DNA of 64,000 nucleotides from Herbaspirillum huttiense. Lineage in GTDB: Bacteria; Pseudomonadota; Gammaproteobacteria; Burkholderiales; Burkholderiaceae_D. Positions 47,501-57,367 of this stretch are shown piece after piece. The translations under genes and the position numbers were made by a program. The notes beneath the pieces are model-generated. The model did not search any database. It was given only the letters and a program-made list of their open reading frames with translations, and was not told the origin of the DNA. The DNA lies in NCBI RefSeq assembly GCF_004367745.1, contig NZ_CP037993.1, forward strand, positions 3,596,001-3,660,000, given 5' to 3'. Every line of letters begins with the position of its first letter. Positions within the stretch are counted from its first letter, which is position 1.

Positions 47501-48910
47501 GACCGCCGCGCTGGCAGCGGCCGCCTGCAGGGCATCCGGCGAGGCAGACTCACGGGCTGCCAGCTGGGCACGGTCATCGCTCTTGCGCTGGATCAGCGCG
47601 GCTTCGGAGATGTCGTTGCTCCAGGTGTCGCTGCGGCCGGCGGCGATGTTGGCGTTGAACACGCCCAGCAGTTGCCCCGGACCATTCAAGGCCTTGTTGA
47701 GGTCCGGCACGCCCCAGCCGAACATGGCATTGGGCACGTCCGCCGGACCGCTGCCCAGATGCTTGGCGGTAGTCAGCAGGATGGTGCGGATGGCCTGATT
47801 GTCGAGGTCGGGATAGCGCTCCATGAGCAGCCCCAGTGCGCCGGTCACGTGCGGGGCGGCCATGGAGGTGCCGGAAGCATTGACCATGTCGGTGTCGGAA
47901 TTGATGTTCAGACTGGTGATGGCCGAGCCGGGGGCGGACACGCACCAGTACCTGGCCAGTCCACACTGGTTGGAGAAGCTGGGCAGCACCGAGCTGGCGT
48001 TGATGGCGGCCACCGCGATCCAGTTCTGCTCCAGTTCCGGCCGGAAGTAAGGCAGTGCCGAGCGGATATTGACGTTGGCCTTGGCGGTATTGCCGGCCGC
48101 CCAGACCATCAGCGTGTTGGATTCTTTGGCCACATCGGCGGCGGCGTCCAGCCAGCTTTTCTTGTTACCGCCTTGCAGGCGCTCGTAAGCTGCGGCCACG
48201 CCGCCGATGCTGCCGAAGTCATCGCGCGAATCCGCGCTGCCCCAGCTACTGTTGATGGCCCGCACACCGGCATTGGCGAGGTTGCCGTAGGCTGCCTTGA
48301 AGTAGTTGTAATCCACGTTCACGCCATAGACCGAACTGTCGGTGCCGTTGGTATTGGTGATGTGGTAGTCGCTGGCGAAGGCCACCCCCATGATCCCCGC
48401 GCCGTTCTTGGCCGCGGCGATGGTGCCGGAGACGTGGCTGCCGTGCTTGTCGTTGAGCTTGCTCAGTGCCCCGGTGGTGCTGAAGGCGTCCCCTGCTTTC
48501 CAGGCCTGGCTGCCGTCCTGATATTGCGAACCGTCATTGGCGTAGGTGCCGGTGACGGCCAAGGCCTTGACGTTGCGGGTGACGAACTCGGCGTGGGACA
48601 GCAATAGCCCGGAATCGACCGCGCCCAGCTTGATGCCCAGGCCCGAGAAACCGGCCGCGTAGGCGTACTGGGCATTCATGGCCCCCAGCCCCCAATCGGT
48701 CTGGAATTCCTTGTTGCCGGTCCAGCTGGCCAAGGCGGCGGCAGCGTCGGTGGTGGTACTGCCATCGTAGTTGACGAAACTCTGGGCGCCAGCGGGCAGG
48801 CTCAGGGCCGGGCTCAGGGTCAGCAGTACGGCGGTGCAGAGACGGTGTAGGCGCAAGCCGGCGGGCGGCGTGGTGCAGGCGGACTTGTCCTGCTTCTTTT
48901 TGTGTTTCAT
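44561..48910 (-). CDS. subtilisin-like serine protease autotransporter (type Va)
   Basis: 1449-residue surface protein. A long signal sequence (about 1-42, ALSLPAGAQ) precedes an S8 protease with catalytic Asp99 (GAVDSG), His156 (DKHGSHVSG) and Ser349 (NASGTSMAAPHVTG). PATR-type beta-helix repeats follow (GEGSLTLSGNNSYSGGT, GEGTLHVLGPLSYSGNT). Then comes a long Ala/Pro/Thr-rich stalk of 15-residue repeats and a PAA-rich segment, and finally a 12-stranded autotransporter barrel ending in the terminal phenylalanine (AIKASWRF). The protease should be exposed on or released from the cell surface. ATG 48910 has a GAGGAAGGGAAG site. No chaperone or accessory gene is adjacent. Confidence 0.93.
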   Translation of the reverse strand: MKHKKKQDKSACTTPPAGLRLHRLCTAVLLTLSPALSLPAGAQSFVNYDGSTTTDAAAALASWTGNKEFQTDWGLGAMNAQYAYAAGFSGLGIKLGAVDSGLLLSHAEFVTRNVKALAVTGTYANDGSQYQDGSQAWKAGDAFSTTGALSKLNDKHGSHVSGTIAAAKNGAGIMGVAFASDYHITNTNGTDSSVYGVNVDYNYFKAAYGNLANAGVRAINSSWGSADSRDDFGSIGGVAAAYERLQGGNKKSWLDAAADVAKESNTLMVWAAGNTAKANVNIRSALPYFRPELEQNWIAVAAINASSVLPSFSNQCGLARYWCVSAPGSAITSLNINSDTDMVNASGTSMAAPHVTGALGLLMERYPDLDNQAIRTILLTTAKHLGSGPADVPNAMFGWGVPDLNKALNGPGQLLGVFNANIAAGRSDTWSNDISEAALIQRKSDDRAQLAARESASPDALQAAAASAAVQIASNVESGYGQAMTLVQTRAQRNATFQASKKKEDNTAFQQADKAVAANPLAAALLKQSGSGPTLSKEELMARLIAADPATVALGDYHAQGTYLDAARKKTAADYVGSLIKTGEGSLTLSGNNSYSGGTRLEGGTLGVASSTALGTGPLAMSDGTTLRAAADQLALGNVVSVSGEGRFDTQAFTLTLNAGIADGRSRGSLVKQGEGTLHVLGPLSYSGNTTIAAGTLSVPAFSLTADQTLTVGVASASQYGKLAVTGAASFAPDAHLAVDVYKTASLGSGQTLAGVVTAGSLTAPRLNVTDNSLLFDFKPVVSATALDLNIVDATSIQQVAQAVLTPDAGGTPTPAIQATGTQPAATPAPPVQPTNTDASSTPASTVQATSTQASSTPAPAVQATGTPASTTPAPAVQPTGTPASTTPAPAVQPTGTPASTTPAPAVQPTGTPASTTPAPAVQATSTQASTPPASAVQATSTQASTSPAPAVQATSTQASTSPAPAVQATSTQASTPPAPAVQATSTQASTAPAPAVQATTTQASTTQAPTGPAANKPVPAAPAAPAAPAAPAAPAAPAAPAAPAAASAAPAAASATPAAASPAPAPAPTVRPSATLIAAATAAARVAPVLDRQIRQPSTADMAQVVTALGRMPDAESLLRAVSQTLPRDVSASAIRGTMASLNRVIATRTESGNMGSAAAGSGLSSGEAGGDRQVWIMPFESRTNQGDRGGESGFSASTSGLAAGAEMEFDSARAGLSYAYASTSASGNTAITGTGSRSRIESNMVALYGSFPLGEMSLGWQADLGRNGNRLDRQMQFGGLNRIASSRFQSWHAHLGTNVSFTLPLSEAMSLVPALQLDYTRLQGPSYAENGAGDLNLSVQGKRSQALLLGTAARLNYALTPGSQISTYLGASYDVINDRDDLVATYAGAPGQSFTTPGPARSPWLLKAGVSYRFKLVEAADILLRFDAEGRSGFINQSAAIKASWRF
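45885..46470 (-). repeat. 45-bp tandem repeats in the autotransporter stalk
   Basis: About 12-13 copies of a 15-residue unit of the pattern AVQxTxTxASTxPAP. Several 45-bp DNA units at about 46184-46318 are identical or nearly so, indicating recent duplication. The unit length is a multiple of three, so copy-number change alters stalk length without frameshift. A neighbouring 9-bp GCTGGTGCT-type run (45780-45850) encodes the PAA repeats. Confidence 0.85.
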
Positions 48911-49312
48911 CTTCCCTTCCTCGGTCGATCTTTTGGAATTGGCCGGGTCATCGGGAAGGCAAACCCGTCCCCCGTCCTTCTTGTCGTCGCCCCTTGGTGC
49001 CGGTTCGGACCGGCTTTTGTAGGGGCGCATTGTCGGGGGACAAGGTCTTTCTGGACATTGTCTTTTGGTGCTGTTCAGGGCGGAGGGAGGTGAAGCGTCG
49101 TACCTCAGGTGAGGGGGCGACCGAAGGAAGGATGACGCGCGAAACCCGTCTGCGGGTCACTGCCAAAAGGAAGAAGCATCAGTGCCGTCCATGCAAAGGC
49201 ACCGAGCAAAAGAGCGGATAAGAAAATCGCCGCAGGCATTGCAGCCTGCGGCGATGTGAAGAAAACGGAGGTGGCTGATACGGGGCTCATCACCCGTATC
49301 GGCTGCCGCATG
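48911..49312. other. intergenic region upstream of the autotransporter
   Basis: 402 nt. It contains the autotransporter promoter region, an inverted TTGTC-N4-GACAA at 49030-49043 and the terminator of the efflux operon (49221-49255). No gene is supported. Confidence 0.5.
49221..49255 (-). terminator. terminator of the efflux operon
   Basis: Perfect 12-bp stem (49226-49237 with 49244-49255), 6-nt loop and TTTTCTT tail on the minus strand, 58 nt after the outer-membrane factor stop. Confidence 0.88.
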
Positions 49313-50791
49313 TCAGAGCGCTTCCTCCGACCACCCCAGCCCCAGCGCCTTCTGAATTCCCACAAAACTGCGCGTCAGATTGGCCTCGGCCTGCAACAGA
49401 TTCTGCTGCGCGGTGATCTGCTGCCGCGTGGTGTCGAGCACTTCGATCAGCGTCCCGGTACCTGCCTGATAACGCTGCCGCGCCAACACCAGCGCACGGT
49501 CGGCGGAGACCTTGGAACGCGCGATGGTGGCCACGCTCACCCGGCCATAGCGGAAGCGCGAGAGCGCGTCCTCGGCATCGCGCAGGGCTTCCAGCACGGA
49601 CTGCCGATACTTCATCTCGGCCTCGTCGCGCACCCGCTCGGCTTGCGTGACACGCGCCTTGGCGCGGCCAAAGTCGAGGAAATTCCAGCTCAGCATGGGT
49701 GCGCCCAGCGCCGCAAAATCATCCAGGCGCGTCAGGTCCGAAGGATGCGTTCCACCCAGCCCGATCACGCCAAACAGCTTCAGGCTCGGATAGCGCGCCG
49801 CTTCAGCCTGGCCGATCTTGGCCGTATCGGCGGCCAGCGTGCGTTCAGCAGCGCGGACATCAGGACGACGACGCAGCAGCGAGACCGGATCACCCACCGC
49901 CACCTGCTGCGGCGGCAGCGGCACGGGGGCTGTGGCCGCCAGTTCGCTGTCCAGCGTGCCCGGCTCCTGTCCCAGCAGCGTGGCCAGTTGGTTGAGGTAG
50001 GCATCGCGCTCGGCCTGCAGCGGGACCAGGTCGGCACGGCTGGCATCAAGCTGGTTCTGCACGCGCAGCTGATCCAGCGAAGAGGCAGTACCGCGTTCGA
50101 CACGCTGCCCGGTCAGCTGCAGCATCTGCTCCTGCGCCTGCACCGCTTCCTGGCCCAGCGACAGACGCAGCTGGCGGTCGCGCAGGCTGATGTAGGCATT
50201 GGCCACTTCAGCGGCCAGGCTCACCTGCACATCGGCCAGCGAGGCCTGCGCCGCATCGGCCGTGGCCGTGGCCGCTTCCACCGCTCGGCGGCGGGCACCA
50301 AAAAGATCGATCTCCCAGCTCGCATCAAAACCCACGCTGTAGAGATTGGCGCTGGTCGGCGAGCCATTGCCGGAGCTGGAGCCGCCGGTCAGCGCGCCCA
50401 GGTTGGCCGGCGGCAGGCGCGCATGTCCGGCCAGGGCCGAGGCACCGACGCTGGGGGCGGCATTGGCCTGTTCCAGCGCCAGCCCCGCACGCGATTGCTG
50501 CAGGCGGGCACGCGCCACGCCCAGATTTGGATTGGCTTGCAGGGCGCGCTCGATGAGGCTGTTCAATTCGCTGTCGCCCAGGCCTTGCCACCACTGGTTG
50601 CTCGGCGCGGCGCTATTGGCGCTGTCGCCGCCGCGGACAAATTGCTGGCTGTGTGCCGCTTGCGGGGCGGCTTCGGGCGGGCCGGCGTAGTCCGGTCCGA
50701 GGGCGGAACAGCCGGCCAGCAGCGCAGCGGCCGCCAGCGCGATCAGGCGCACGGCCGGGAAGGAAGAAGAAGTCTTGTCCATGTTGATCAT
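49313..50791 (-). CDS. outer-membrane efflux lipoprotein (NodT family)
   Basis: 492-residue TolC-like outer-membrane factor. Lipoprotein signal with lipobox LLAGC near residue 28. Two OEP repeats are visible (LIERALQANPNLGVARARLQ; LLRRRPDVRAAERTLAADTA), as is LSWNFLDFG. It forms the exit duct for the EmrAB pump encoded upstream. The start at 50791 overlaps the EmrB stop as TGATG; ATG 50782 three codons later is an alternative. Confidence 0.93.
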   Translation of the reverse strand: MINMDKTSSSFPAVRLIALAAAALLAGCSALGPDYAGPPEAAPQAAHSQQFVRGGDSANSAAPSNQWWQGLGDSELNSLIERALQANPNLGVARARLQQSRAGLALEQANAAPSVGASALAGHARLPPANLGALTGGSSSGNGSPTSANLYSVGFDASWEIDLFGARRRAVEAATATADAAQASLADVQVSLAAEVANAYISLRDRQLRLSLGQEAVQAQEQMLQLTGQRVERGTASSLDQLRVQNQLDASRADLVPLQAERDAYLNQLATLLGQEPGTLDSELAATAPVPLPPQQVAVGDPVSLLRRRPDVRAAERTLAADTAKIGQAEAARYPSLKLFGVIGLGGTHPSDLTRLDDFAALGAPMLSWNFLDFGRAKARVTQAERVRDEAEMKYRQSVLEALRDAEDALSRFRYGRVSVATIARSKVSADRALVLARQRYQAGTGTLIEVLDTTRQQITAQQNLLQAEANLTRSFVGIQKALGLGWSEEAL

Positions 50792-52359
50792 CAATGAGAA
50801 GCCACCGGCGCGGCATTGGTCGGCAAGGGGCGCAGGAACAGCACCAGCGGAGTCACGCAGAGGATGGCCACGCCCAGCATCCAGAACAGGTCGGCATAGG
50901 TCATGGTCAGCGCCTGCGCCTGGATGGTCGCGCCCATGAGCTGGATCGCCACATCCTGCCCGCCCAGCAGATGGGCTTGCGCGGCGATGCCGGACTGCAC
51001 CAGGTCGGAATTGGCGTTGAGGCTTTCTTCCAGCCGGCGGCTGTGCAGCCACAGCCGCTGGTCCTGGATCACGGCAATGGCTGCCAGCGCCAGCGAGCCA
51101 CCCAGGTTGCGCGCGGCACTGTAGAGGCCGGATGCATCCCCGGCCTGCGACGGCGGCACCGAGCGGATCGCCGCCTGGTTCAGGAACAGCATCGCCAGCA
51201 CCGTGCCCACCCCGCGCATCAGCTGCGAGGCCACGAAGGAGCCGCCATAGGACAGCGGGCTCAGGTCGGTCTCGATGAAGGCCGAGGTGGCCAGCAGCAG
51301 GAAGCCGGTGCCCACGGCAATGCGGATATCCACCAGCCGCATCAGCAAGGGCGTGAAAGGCATCATGAGGATCATCGGCACGCCCGAGAGCAGCACGATC
51401 CAGCCCGATTGCAGCGAGTTGTAGCCGGCAATGCCGGAGAGGAATTGCGGGATCACGTAGGCCGTGCCATAGAGCGCCACGCCGACGATCATGGCCATCA
51501 TCACCACCGAGCCGAACTGGCGGTCGCGCAAGAGCCGCAGCTGGATCACCGGATGGCGCGCGCGCACCTGTCCGATGGCCAGCAGGATGAAGCCGAGCAC
51601 GGAGGTAGCCGCCAGCCAGCGGATATCCGGCGAGGAAAACCACTGCTCGCGCTCGCCCTCTTCCAGCACCACCGTCAGCCCACCCAGCCCCAGTGCCAGC
51701 CCGGCAATGCCGAACCAGTCGGCCTCGGCCAGCTGCTCGAACTTGGGCCGTTCATAGGGAATGGCCACCAGCAGCAAGGTGATGAGGGCCGCACCCACTG
51801 GCAGGTTGATGAAGAAGGCGTAGTGCCAGCTGACGTTCTCGGTCAACCAGCCCCCCATCACCGGCCCCAGTACCGGACCGAGAATGGCGGTCGCACCGAA
51901 CAGGGCATTGCCGACCGGCTGCTGCGAACGCGGCAGGCGCGTGGCGATGATGGTCATGGCGGTGGGAATGAGCGCGCCACCGGTGAAACCCTGTCCGACC
52001 CGGCCCACGATCATCATCGGCAGCGTGGTCGAGAGGCCGCACAGCACCGAGAACAAGGTGAAGAGACTGGCCGCCGTCAGCAGCAGCACGCGCAATCCCA
52101 GCAGCCGTTCCAGCCAGGCCGACATGGGGATGATGACGATCTCGGCCACCAGGTAGGCGGTGGCGATCCAGGTGCCTTCAGTGCCTGAAGCTCCGATTTC
52201 ACCCTGGATGGTGGGCAGCGAGGAATTGACGATGGAGATGTCCAGTGTCGCCATCAGCGCACCCAGCGTACCGGCAGCGACCGCCAGCCAGGCGGCGGCA
52301 TCGGCTTTCTCCGGCTGGGCGCCCTGCCCGATGGGCTGGGCGGGGGCCGCGCCGCTCAC
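50791..52359 (-). CDS. EmrB-type drug:H+ antiporter (DHA2, 14 TM)
   Basis: 522-residue major facilitator of the DHA2/EmrB group. TM1 motif LGALMATLDISIVNSSLPTI, motif A-like segments, and antiporter motif C in TM5 (GPVLGPVMGGWL) are present; hydrophobicity suggests 14 TMs. It exports hydrophobic toxic compounds through the EmrA adaptor and NodT channel. The gene overlaps emrA upstream by 4 nt and the NodT gene downstream by 1 nt. Confidence 0.94.
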   Translation of the reverse strand: MSGAAPAQPIGQGAQPEKADAAAWLAVAAGTLGALMATLDISIVNSSLPTIQGEIGASGTEGTWIATAYLVAEIVIIPMSAWLERLLGLRVLLLTAASLFTLFSVLCGLSTTLPMMIVGRVGQGFTGGALIPTAMTIIATRLPRSQQPVGNALFGATAILGPVLGPVMGGWLTENVSWHYAFFINLPVGAALITLLLVAIPYERPKFEQLAEADWFGIAGLALGLGGLTVVLEEGEREQWFSSPDIRWLAATSVLGFILLAIGQVRARHPVIQLRLLRDRQFGSVVMMAMIVGVALYGTAYVIPQFLSGIAGYNSLQSGWIVLLSGVPMILMMPFTPLLMRLVDIRIAVGTGFLLLATSAFIETDLSPLSYGGSFVASQLMRGVGTVLAMLFLNQAAIRSVPPSQAGDASGLYSAARNLGGSLALAAIAVIQDQRLWLHSRRLEESLNANSDLVQSGIAAQAHLLGGQDVAIQLMGATIQAQALTMTYADLFWMLGVAILCVTPLVLFLRPLPTNAAPVASH

Positions 52360-53561
52360 TGCGACTCCTTGCGGGTGGCGTTGGTCTCGCTGTTGCGTTC
52401 GCGCAGTTCACGCAATTCAGCCTTGGCCGCGATGGTGTTGACTTCCACCGTCACCGACAGGCCGGCCACGAAAGCACGGGTTTCTTCCGGCGTAGCATCG
52501 ATGGCCACGCGCACGGGCACGCGCTGGACGATCTTGGTGAAGTTGCCGGTGGCATTCTGCGGCGGCAGCAGCGAGAACTGCGCGCCGGTACCCGGCGAGA
52601 GGCTTTCCACATGGCCGTGGAATTCCACGCCCGGCAAGGCATCGACCTTGATGATGGCAGGCTGGCCGATGCGCATGATGCCGATCTGGGTTTCCTTGAA
52701 ATTGGCCGAGACGTAGAAGCGGGTCGGCACCACGGTCATCATGCGCGTACCGGGCGAGACGAACTGGCCGACGCGGACCTGCTTGTCACCGATGCGGCCA
52801 TCGACGGCGGCGCGGATCTCGGTATAGCCGAGGTTGACGCTGGCAGCATCGTATTGCGCCTTGGCCGTCTCGCCCTGGGCCTGCGCCTGGCGCACCTGGG
52901 CCTGCAGCGAGCGCACCCGCAGCTGCGCCGCATCCAGCGCGGCACGACGGGCGGCGACAGTACTGCGGGCCTGGGCCTGCTGGTTGCGCAGGGTGGTCAG
53001 GCGTTCACGCGTTTCGGCACCGGAAGCCGCCAAGGGCGTGTAGCGCTCCACTTCGGCGCTGGCGAAGCGCGCATCTTCCTCGGCTGAGGCCAGTTGCGCC
53101 TTGGCCTGCGCAATGGCGGCCTGCTGCTCGGCCAATTGGGCATGGGCAGCTTCCTCGCTGGCGCTGGCGGCGTCGATCTGGGCCTTGGCCTGGGCGGCTT
53201 GCGCCGAATAATCGCGCGCATCAATGCGTACCAGCGGCTGGCCGGCCTTGACGATCTGGTTGTCCGCCACCAGCACCTGGTCGACATAGCCGGTCACCTT
53301 GGAGGACACCGTCACGCTGTCGGCCTGGACGAAGGCATCGTTGGTGCTCTCCAGATATTTGCCGCGGAACTGGTAGTACAGCACCCAGGCCGCCACGATC
53401 ACCAGCACCAGCAAGCCCAGCGCACGCAGGATGAAACGGGCGCGCGGACTCATGCGTTTCTTGGGAGCGCTGTTCTTGTTGCTGCCGTTGGTGGAGGCAT
53501 CCGGCCGGGAGGAGCTGGCTTCTGTATTGCTCGGTGTGTTGCTGGGTGTGGCGTCGGTCAT
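52356..53561 (-). CDS. EmrA/HlyD-type membrane fusion protein
   Basis: 401-residue periplasmic adaptor: cytoplasmic Ser/Asn/Thr-rich N-tail, TM at about 45-65 (FILRALGLLVLVIVAAWVLYY), biotinyl-lipoyl motif (VTVSSKVTGYVDQVLV), a long alpha-helical coiled-coil hairpin (about 130-245, Ala/Gln-rich) and a beta-barrel domain. Couples EmrB to the NodT outer-membrane factor. ATG 53561 lies about 8 nt after an AGGA site. First gene of the operon, divergent from marR across an operator-like array. Confidence 0.93.
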   Translation of the reverse strand: MTDATPSNTPSNTEASSSRPDASTNGSNKNSAPKKRMSPRARFILRALGLLVLVIVAAWVLYYQFRGKYLESTNDAFVQADSVTVSSKVTGYVDQVLVADNQIVKAGQPLVRIDARDYSAQAAQAKAQIDAASASEEAAHAQLAEQQAAIAQAKAQLASAEEDARFASAEVERYTPLAASGAETRERLTTLRNQQAQARSTVAARRAALDAAQLRVRSLQAQVRQAQAQGETAKAQYDAASVNLGYTEIRAAVDGRIGDKQVRVGQFVSPGTRMMTVVPTRFYVSANFKETQIGIMRIGQPAIIKVDALPGVEFHGHVESLSPGTGAQFSLLPPQNATGNFTKIVQRVPVRVAIDATPEETRAFVAGLSVTVEVNTIAAKAELRELRERNSETNATRKESQ

Positions 53562-53603
53562 CTTTTTTATCCTAATATCTGGGCGCGAAGGGCTGCTAAC
53601 TGA

Positions 53604-53690
53604 ATCAATACACTGGGCAACACTGTATTGATACGGAGCAATACACTTCACGCGCCAGCACCAATACAGTGGCAATACGGGGTCAATACA
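53604..53690. promoter_or_regulatory. phased CAATAC repeat array between emrA and marR
   Basis: Direct CAATAC hexamers start at 53606, 53639, 53662, 53673 and 53684 (steps 33, 23, 11, 11), close to whole helical turns. The first is paired with an inverted copy to give ATCAATACA (53604-53612) and TGTATTGAT (53624-53632). The array fills the divergent promoter region and is a likely binding site for the MarR protein. Confidence 0.65.
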
Positions 53691-53752
53691 GCTTTCCCCA
53701 ACCGAACGGGGAAATTAATGAGGTACCATATGATATGGTATCTGGAAAAATC

Positions 53753-54277
53753 ATGTCTACAGGCTTTACAAACGATGACAGCAGCAGTGCCGCCGAGGCG
53801 CTGCGCGACTTCTACATCCGCTCGCACCGCACGCTGGACAAGCTCATGGCCGGCGAAGGAGCCTCATTGGCGCGCAACAAGATGCTCGGCCACATCGAAC
53901 GCAACAGCCCGGTGCGCGCGGCCGACCTGGCCACGGCCTTTGGCTTCGCGCCGCGCACCATCACCGAGGCCATCGATGCACTGGAGCGCGACGGACTGGT
54001 CCAGCGCAATGGCGATACCACTGACCGCCGGGTCAAATACATCGCTTTGACAGCGTCGGGCAAGGAAGTGCTGCGAGCCTCGGAGCCGGTGAAAAAAACC
54101 TTCATCGACGGACTGTTCGCCGCCTTGAGCGAAGAGGAAATCGCGGCGCTGACCACTGTATTGGGCAAGCTCAACCATCGGCTGGCTGAATTGGAAGAGG
54201 TGTATTCCTCGAACGCCTCTGTGCCAGCCGCAGCAGCGGATGAGCTACCCGCCAAACGTAGCCGCAAGAAAGGCTGA
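53753..54277 (+). CDS. MarR-family regulator of the efflux operon
   Basis: 174-residue MarR winged-helix protein (LARNKMLGHIERNSPVRAAD, AFGFAPRTITEAIDALERDG, wing GDTTDRRVKYIALTASG). The C-terminus is Ala/Lys-rich. MarR/EmrR repressors release DNA on binding lipophilic compounds, derepressing the pump. ATG 53753 has a GGA at a good distance; an in-frame ATG at 53735 is a possible alternative. Divergent from emrA. Confidence 0.88.
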   Translation: MSTGFTNDDSSSAAEALRDFYIRSHRTLDKLMAGEGASLARNKMLGHIERNSPVRAADLATAFGFAPRTITEAIDALERDGLVQRNGDTTDRRVKYIALTASGKEVLRASEPVKKTFIDGLFAALSEEEIAALTTVLGKLNHRLAELEEVYSSNASVPAAAADELPAKRSRKKG

Positions 54278-54293
54278 ACCGACCGAACAGGCA

Positions 54294-54323
54294 TAAAAAA
54301 AACGCTTCCGCAAAGGGGAGCGT
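54294..54323 (-). terminator. terminator of the prolyl iminopeptidase gene
   Basis: Minus-strand hairpin with an 8-bp stem and one mismatch (54302-54309 with 54316-54323), followed by eight T. It lies 49 nt after the peptidase stop and between convergent genes. Confidence 0.8.
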
Positions 54324-54371
54324 CAGACAGACGGTGCGGCCAGATCGCTGGCCGCGTTCACGGTCATGGCG

Positions 54372-55869
<1,498 letters not shown>

Positions 55870-56067
55870 GATGAATCTTTCTCTAAAATCTTGTTTATCG
55901 CAATTTTCTTTGCATAAAATAATTTACATCGCTTTTTCATCACGAATCATGCCATAAATTCGGAAGCACCATTTTAATCCTCCGGCGTAAAGTTGATCCC
56001 GGCGATTCACCATGAATCGAACCAGATTCGGACCCCTTTCGACCATCCAACTGAACCGGAGCACTCC

Positions 56068-57135
56068 ATGCTGGCACTCGACAAACTCTTCCCTCGCAAG
56101 ACCCTGGGCTTCTTCCCCTCCCCCATCCACAAGCTGGAACGCTTGTCCGCCATGCTGGGCGTGGAAGTGTGGGCCAAGCGCGATGACGTCTCCTCGGGCC
56201 TGGCCTTCGGCGGCAACAAGATCCGCAAGCTGGAATGGCTGGTGGCCGATGCCCTGGCCAAGGGCTGCGACACCCTGGTCTCGATCGGCAACATCCAGTC
56301 CAACCACACGCGCCAGGTCTGCGCGGCCGCTGCCGCCGTGGGCATGAAGTCCTATACCGTGCAGGAAACCTGGCTGGAATGGGATGATCCGGTCTACGAC
56401 AAGGTCGGCAACATCCTGCTGACCCGCATCATGGGCGGCAACCCGATCATGGGCGGCTATGGCTACTCCACCACCGAGAAAGACACCTGGGCCCGTGCCC
56501 TGGAAGAAGTGCGCGCCAAGGGCGGCAAGCCCTATGCGATTCCGGCCGGCGCGTCGGACCACCCGCTGGGCGGCCTGGGCTATGCCAACTTCGCCGACGA
56601 AGTGGCGATGCAGGAACAGCAGCTGGGCATCTTCTTCGACAACATCGTGGTGGCGACCTGTACCGGTTCCACCCAGGCCGGCATGGTGGTCGGTTTCGCC
56701 GCCCAGGAGAAGCGCCGCCGCGTGATCGGCATCGACACCGCCGACGATGAAGCCATGACCCGCCGCGCCGTCACCAAGATCGCCAACGACACCAGCGAAC
56801 TGATCGCCGCCAAGGGTGGCAAGCGCGTGGTGGTGCGCGATGCCGACATCGAGATCATCCCCGACTACAGCGGCCCGGCCTACGGCCTGCCGAGCGAGCA
56901 GACCATCGCCGCCATCCGCACCGCCGCCGAAATGGAAGCCATGCTGACCGATCCGGTGTATGAAGGAAAATCCATCGATGGCTTGATCGACATGGCCAAG
57001 AAGGGCCATTTCAAGGGCCAGCGCGTGCTGTATGCCCACCTCGGCGGTGCCCCGGCACTGAACGCTTATTACAAGGCCTTCGAAGATCCGGAAAACCTGA
57101 CCAAGCTGGCCCGCGAAGCGCGTTACAAGGAGTAA
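56068..57135 (+). CDS. acdS: 1-aminocyclopropane-1-carboxylate deaminase
   Basis: 355-residue PLP enzyme (EC 3.5.99.7) degrading ACC, the plant ethylene precursor, to 2-oxobutyrate and ammonia. The PLP lysine is in LAFGGNKIRKLE (about 51), the nucleophilic serine in IGNIQSNHTRQ. The residues that separate ACC deaminase from D-cysteine desulfhydrase are the ACC-type ones: Glu in YGLPSEQT and Leu in YAHLGG (desulfhydrases have Ser and Thr there). It has about 15 more residues than common AcdS. The frame is open to 55993, but ATG 56068 fits the family N-terminus. Confidence 0.85.
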   Translation: MLALDKLFPRKTLGFFPSPIHKLERLSAMLGVEVWAKRDDVSSGLAFGGNKIRKLEWLVADALAKGCDTLVSIGNIQSNHTRQVCAAAAAVGMKSYTVQETWLEWDDPVYDKVGNILLTRIMGGNPIMGGYGYSTTEKDTWARALEEVRAKGGKPYAIPAGASDHPLGGLGYANFADEVAMQEQQLGIFFDNIVVATCTGSTQAGMVVGFAAQEKRRRVIGIDTADDEAMTRRAVTKIANDTSELIAAKGGKRVVVRDADIEIIPDYSGPAYGLPSEQTIAAIRTAAEMEAMLTDPVYEGKSIDGLIDMAKKGHFKGQRVLYAHLGGAPALNAYYKAFEDPENLTKLAREARYKE

Positions 57136-57199
57136 GCGGAATCCACGCGCACAGGCGGATATCCTGATAGCGATCCGGATATCCGCCACGCTGCACACC

Positions 57200-57242
57200 A
57201 AGCCCCAGCCTGTTCAAGCAGGCCGGGGCTTGTGTCGTTTTT
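57200..57242 (+). terminator. terminator of acdS
   Basis: 12-position stem with one mismatch (57200-57212 with 57219-57231), 6-nt loop, then GTGTCG and five T. A second, perfect 11-bp stem with no T run (57154-57164 with 57177-57187) lies between it and the acdS stop. Confidence 0.75.
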
Positions 57243-57294
57243 GCGTGGCAAGTTCCCGCCGGCGAGGGCATTTTTGCCCGATGTATCCACGCGC

Positions 57295-57308
57295 TTGATC
57301 GGCATCAA
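57295..57308. promoter_or_regulatory. FNR box upstream of ompW
   Basis: Perfect TTGAT-N4-ATCAA, 60 nt before the ompW start. FNR control of ompW is known in enterobacteria, and fnr itself lies 2.3 kb downstream here. Confidence 0.85.
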
Positions 57309-57367
57309 AGCCTGCAGAAAGCTTCACGCGTACCTTTCGGACATCCTCACTCGACAGGTAAAACACC

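Noticed and set aside
53628..54050. Plus-strand frame overlapping the start of marR
   Set aside because: It is an out-of-frame shadow; the other frame encodes a complete MarR protein.
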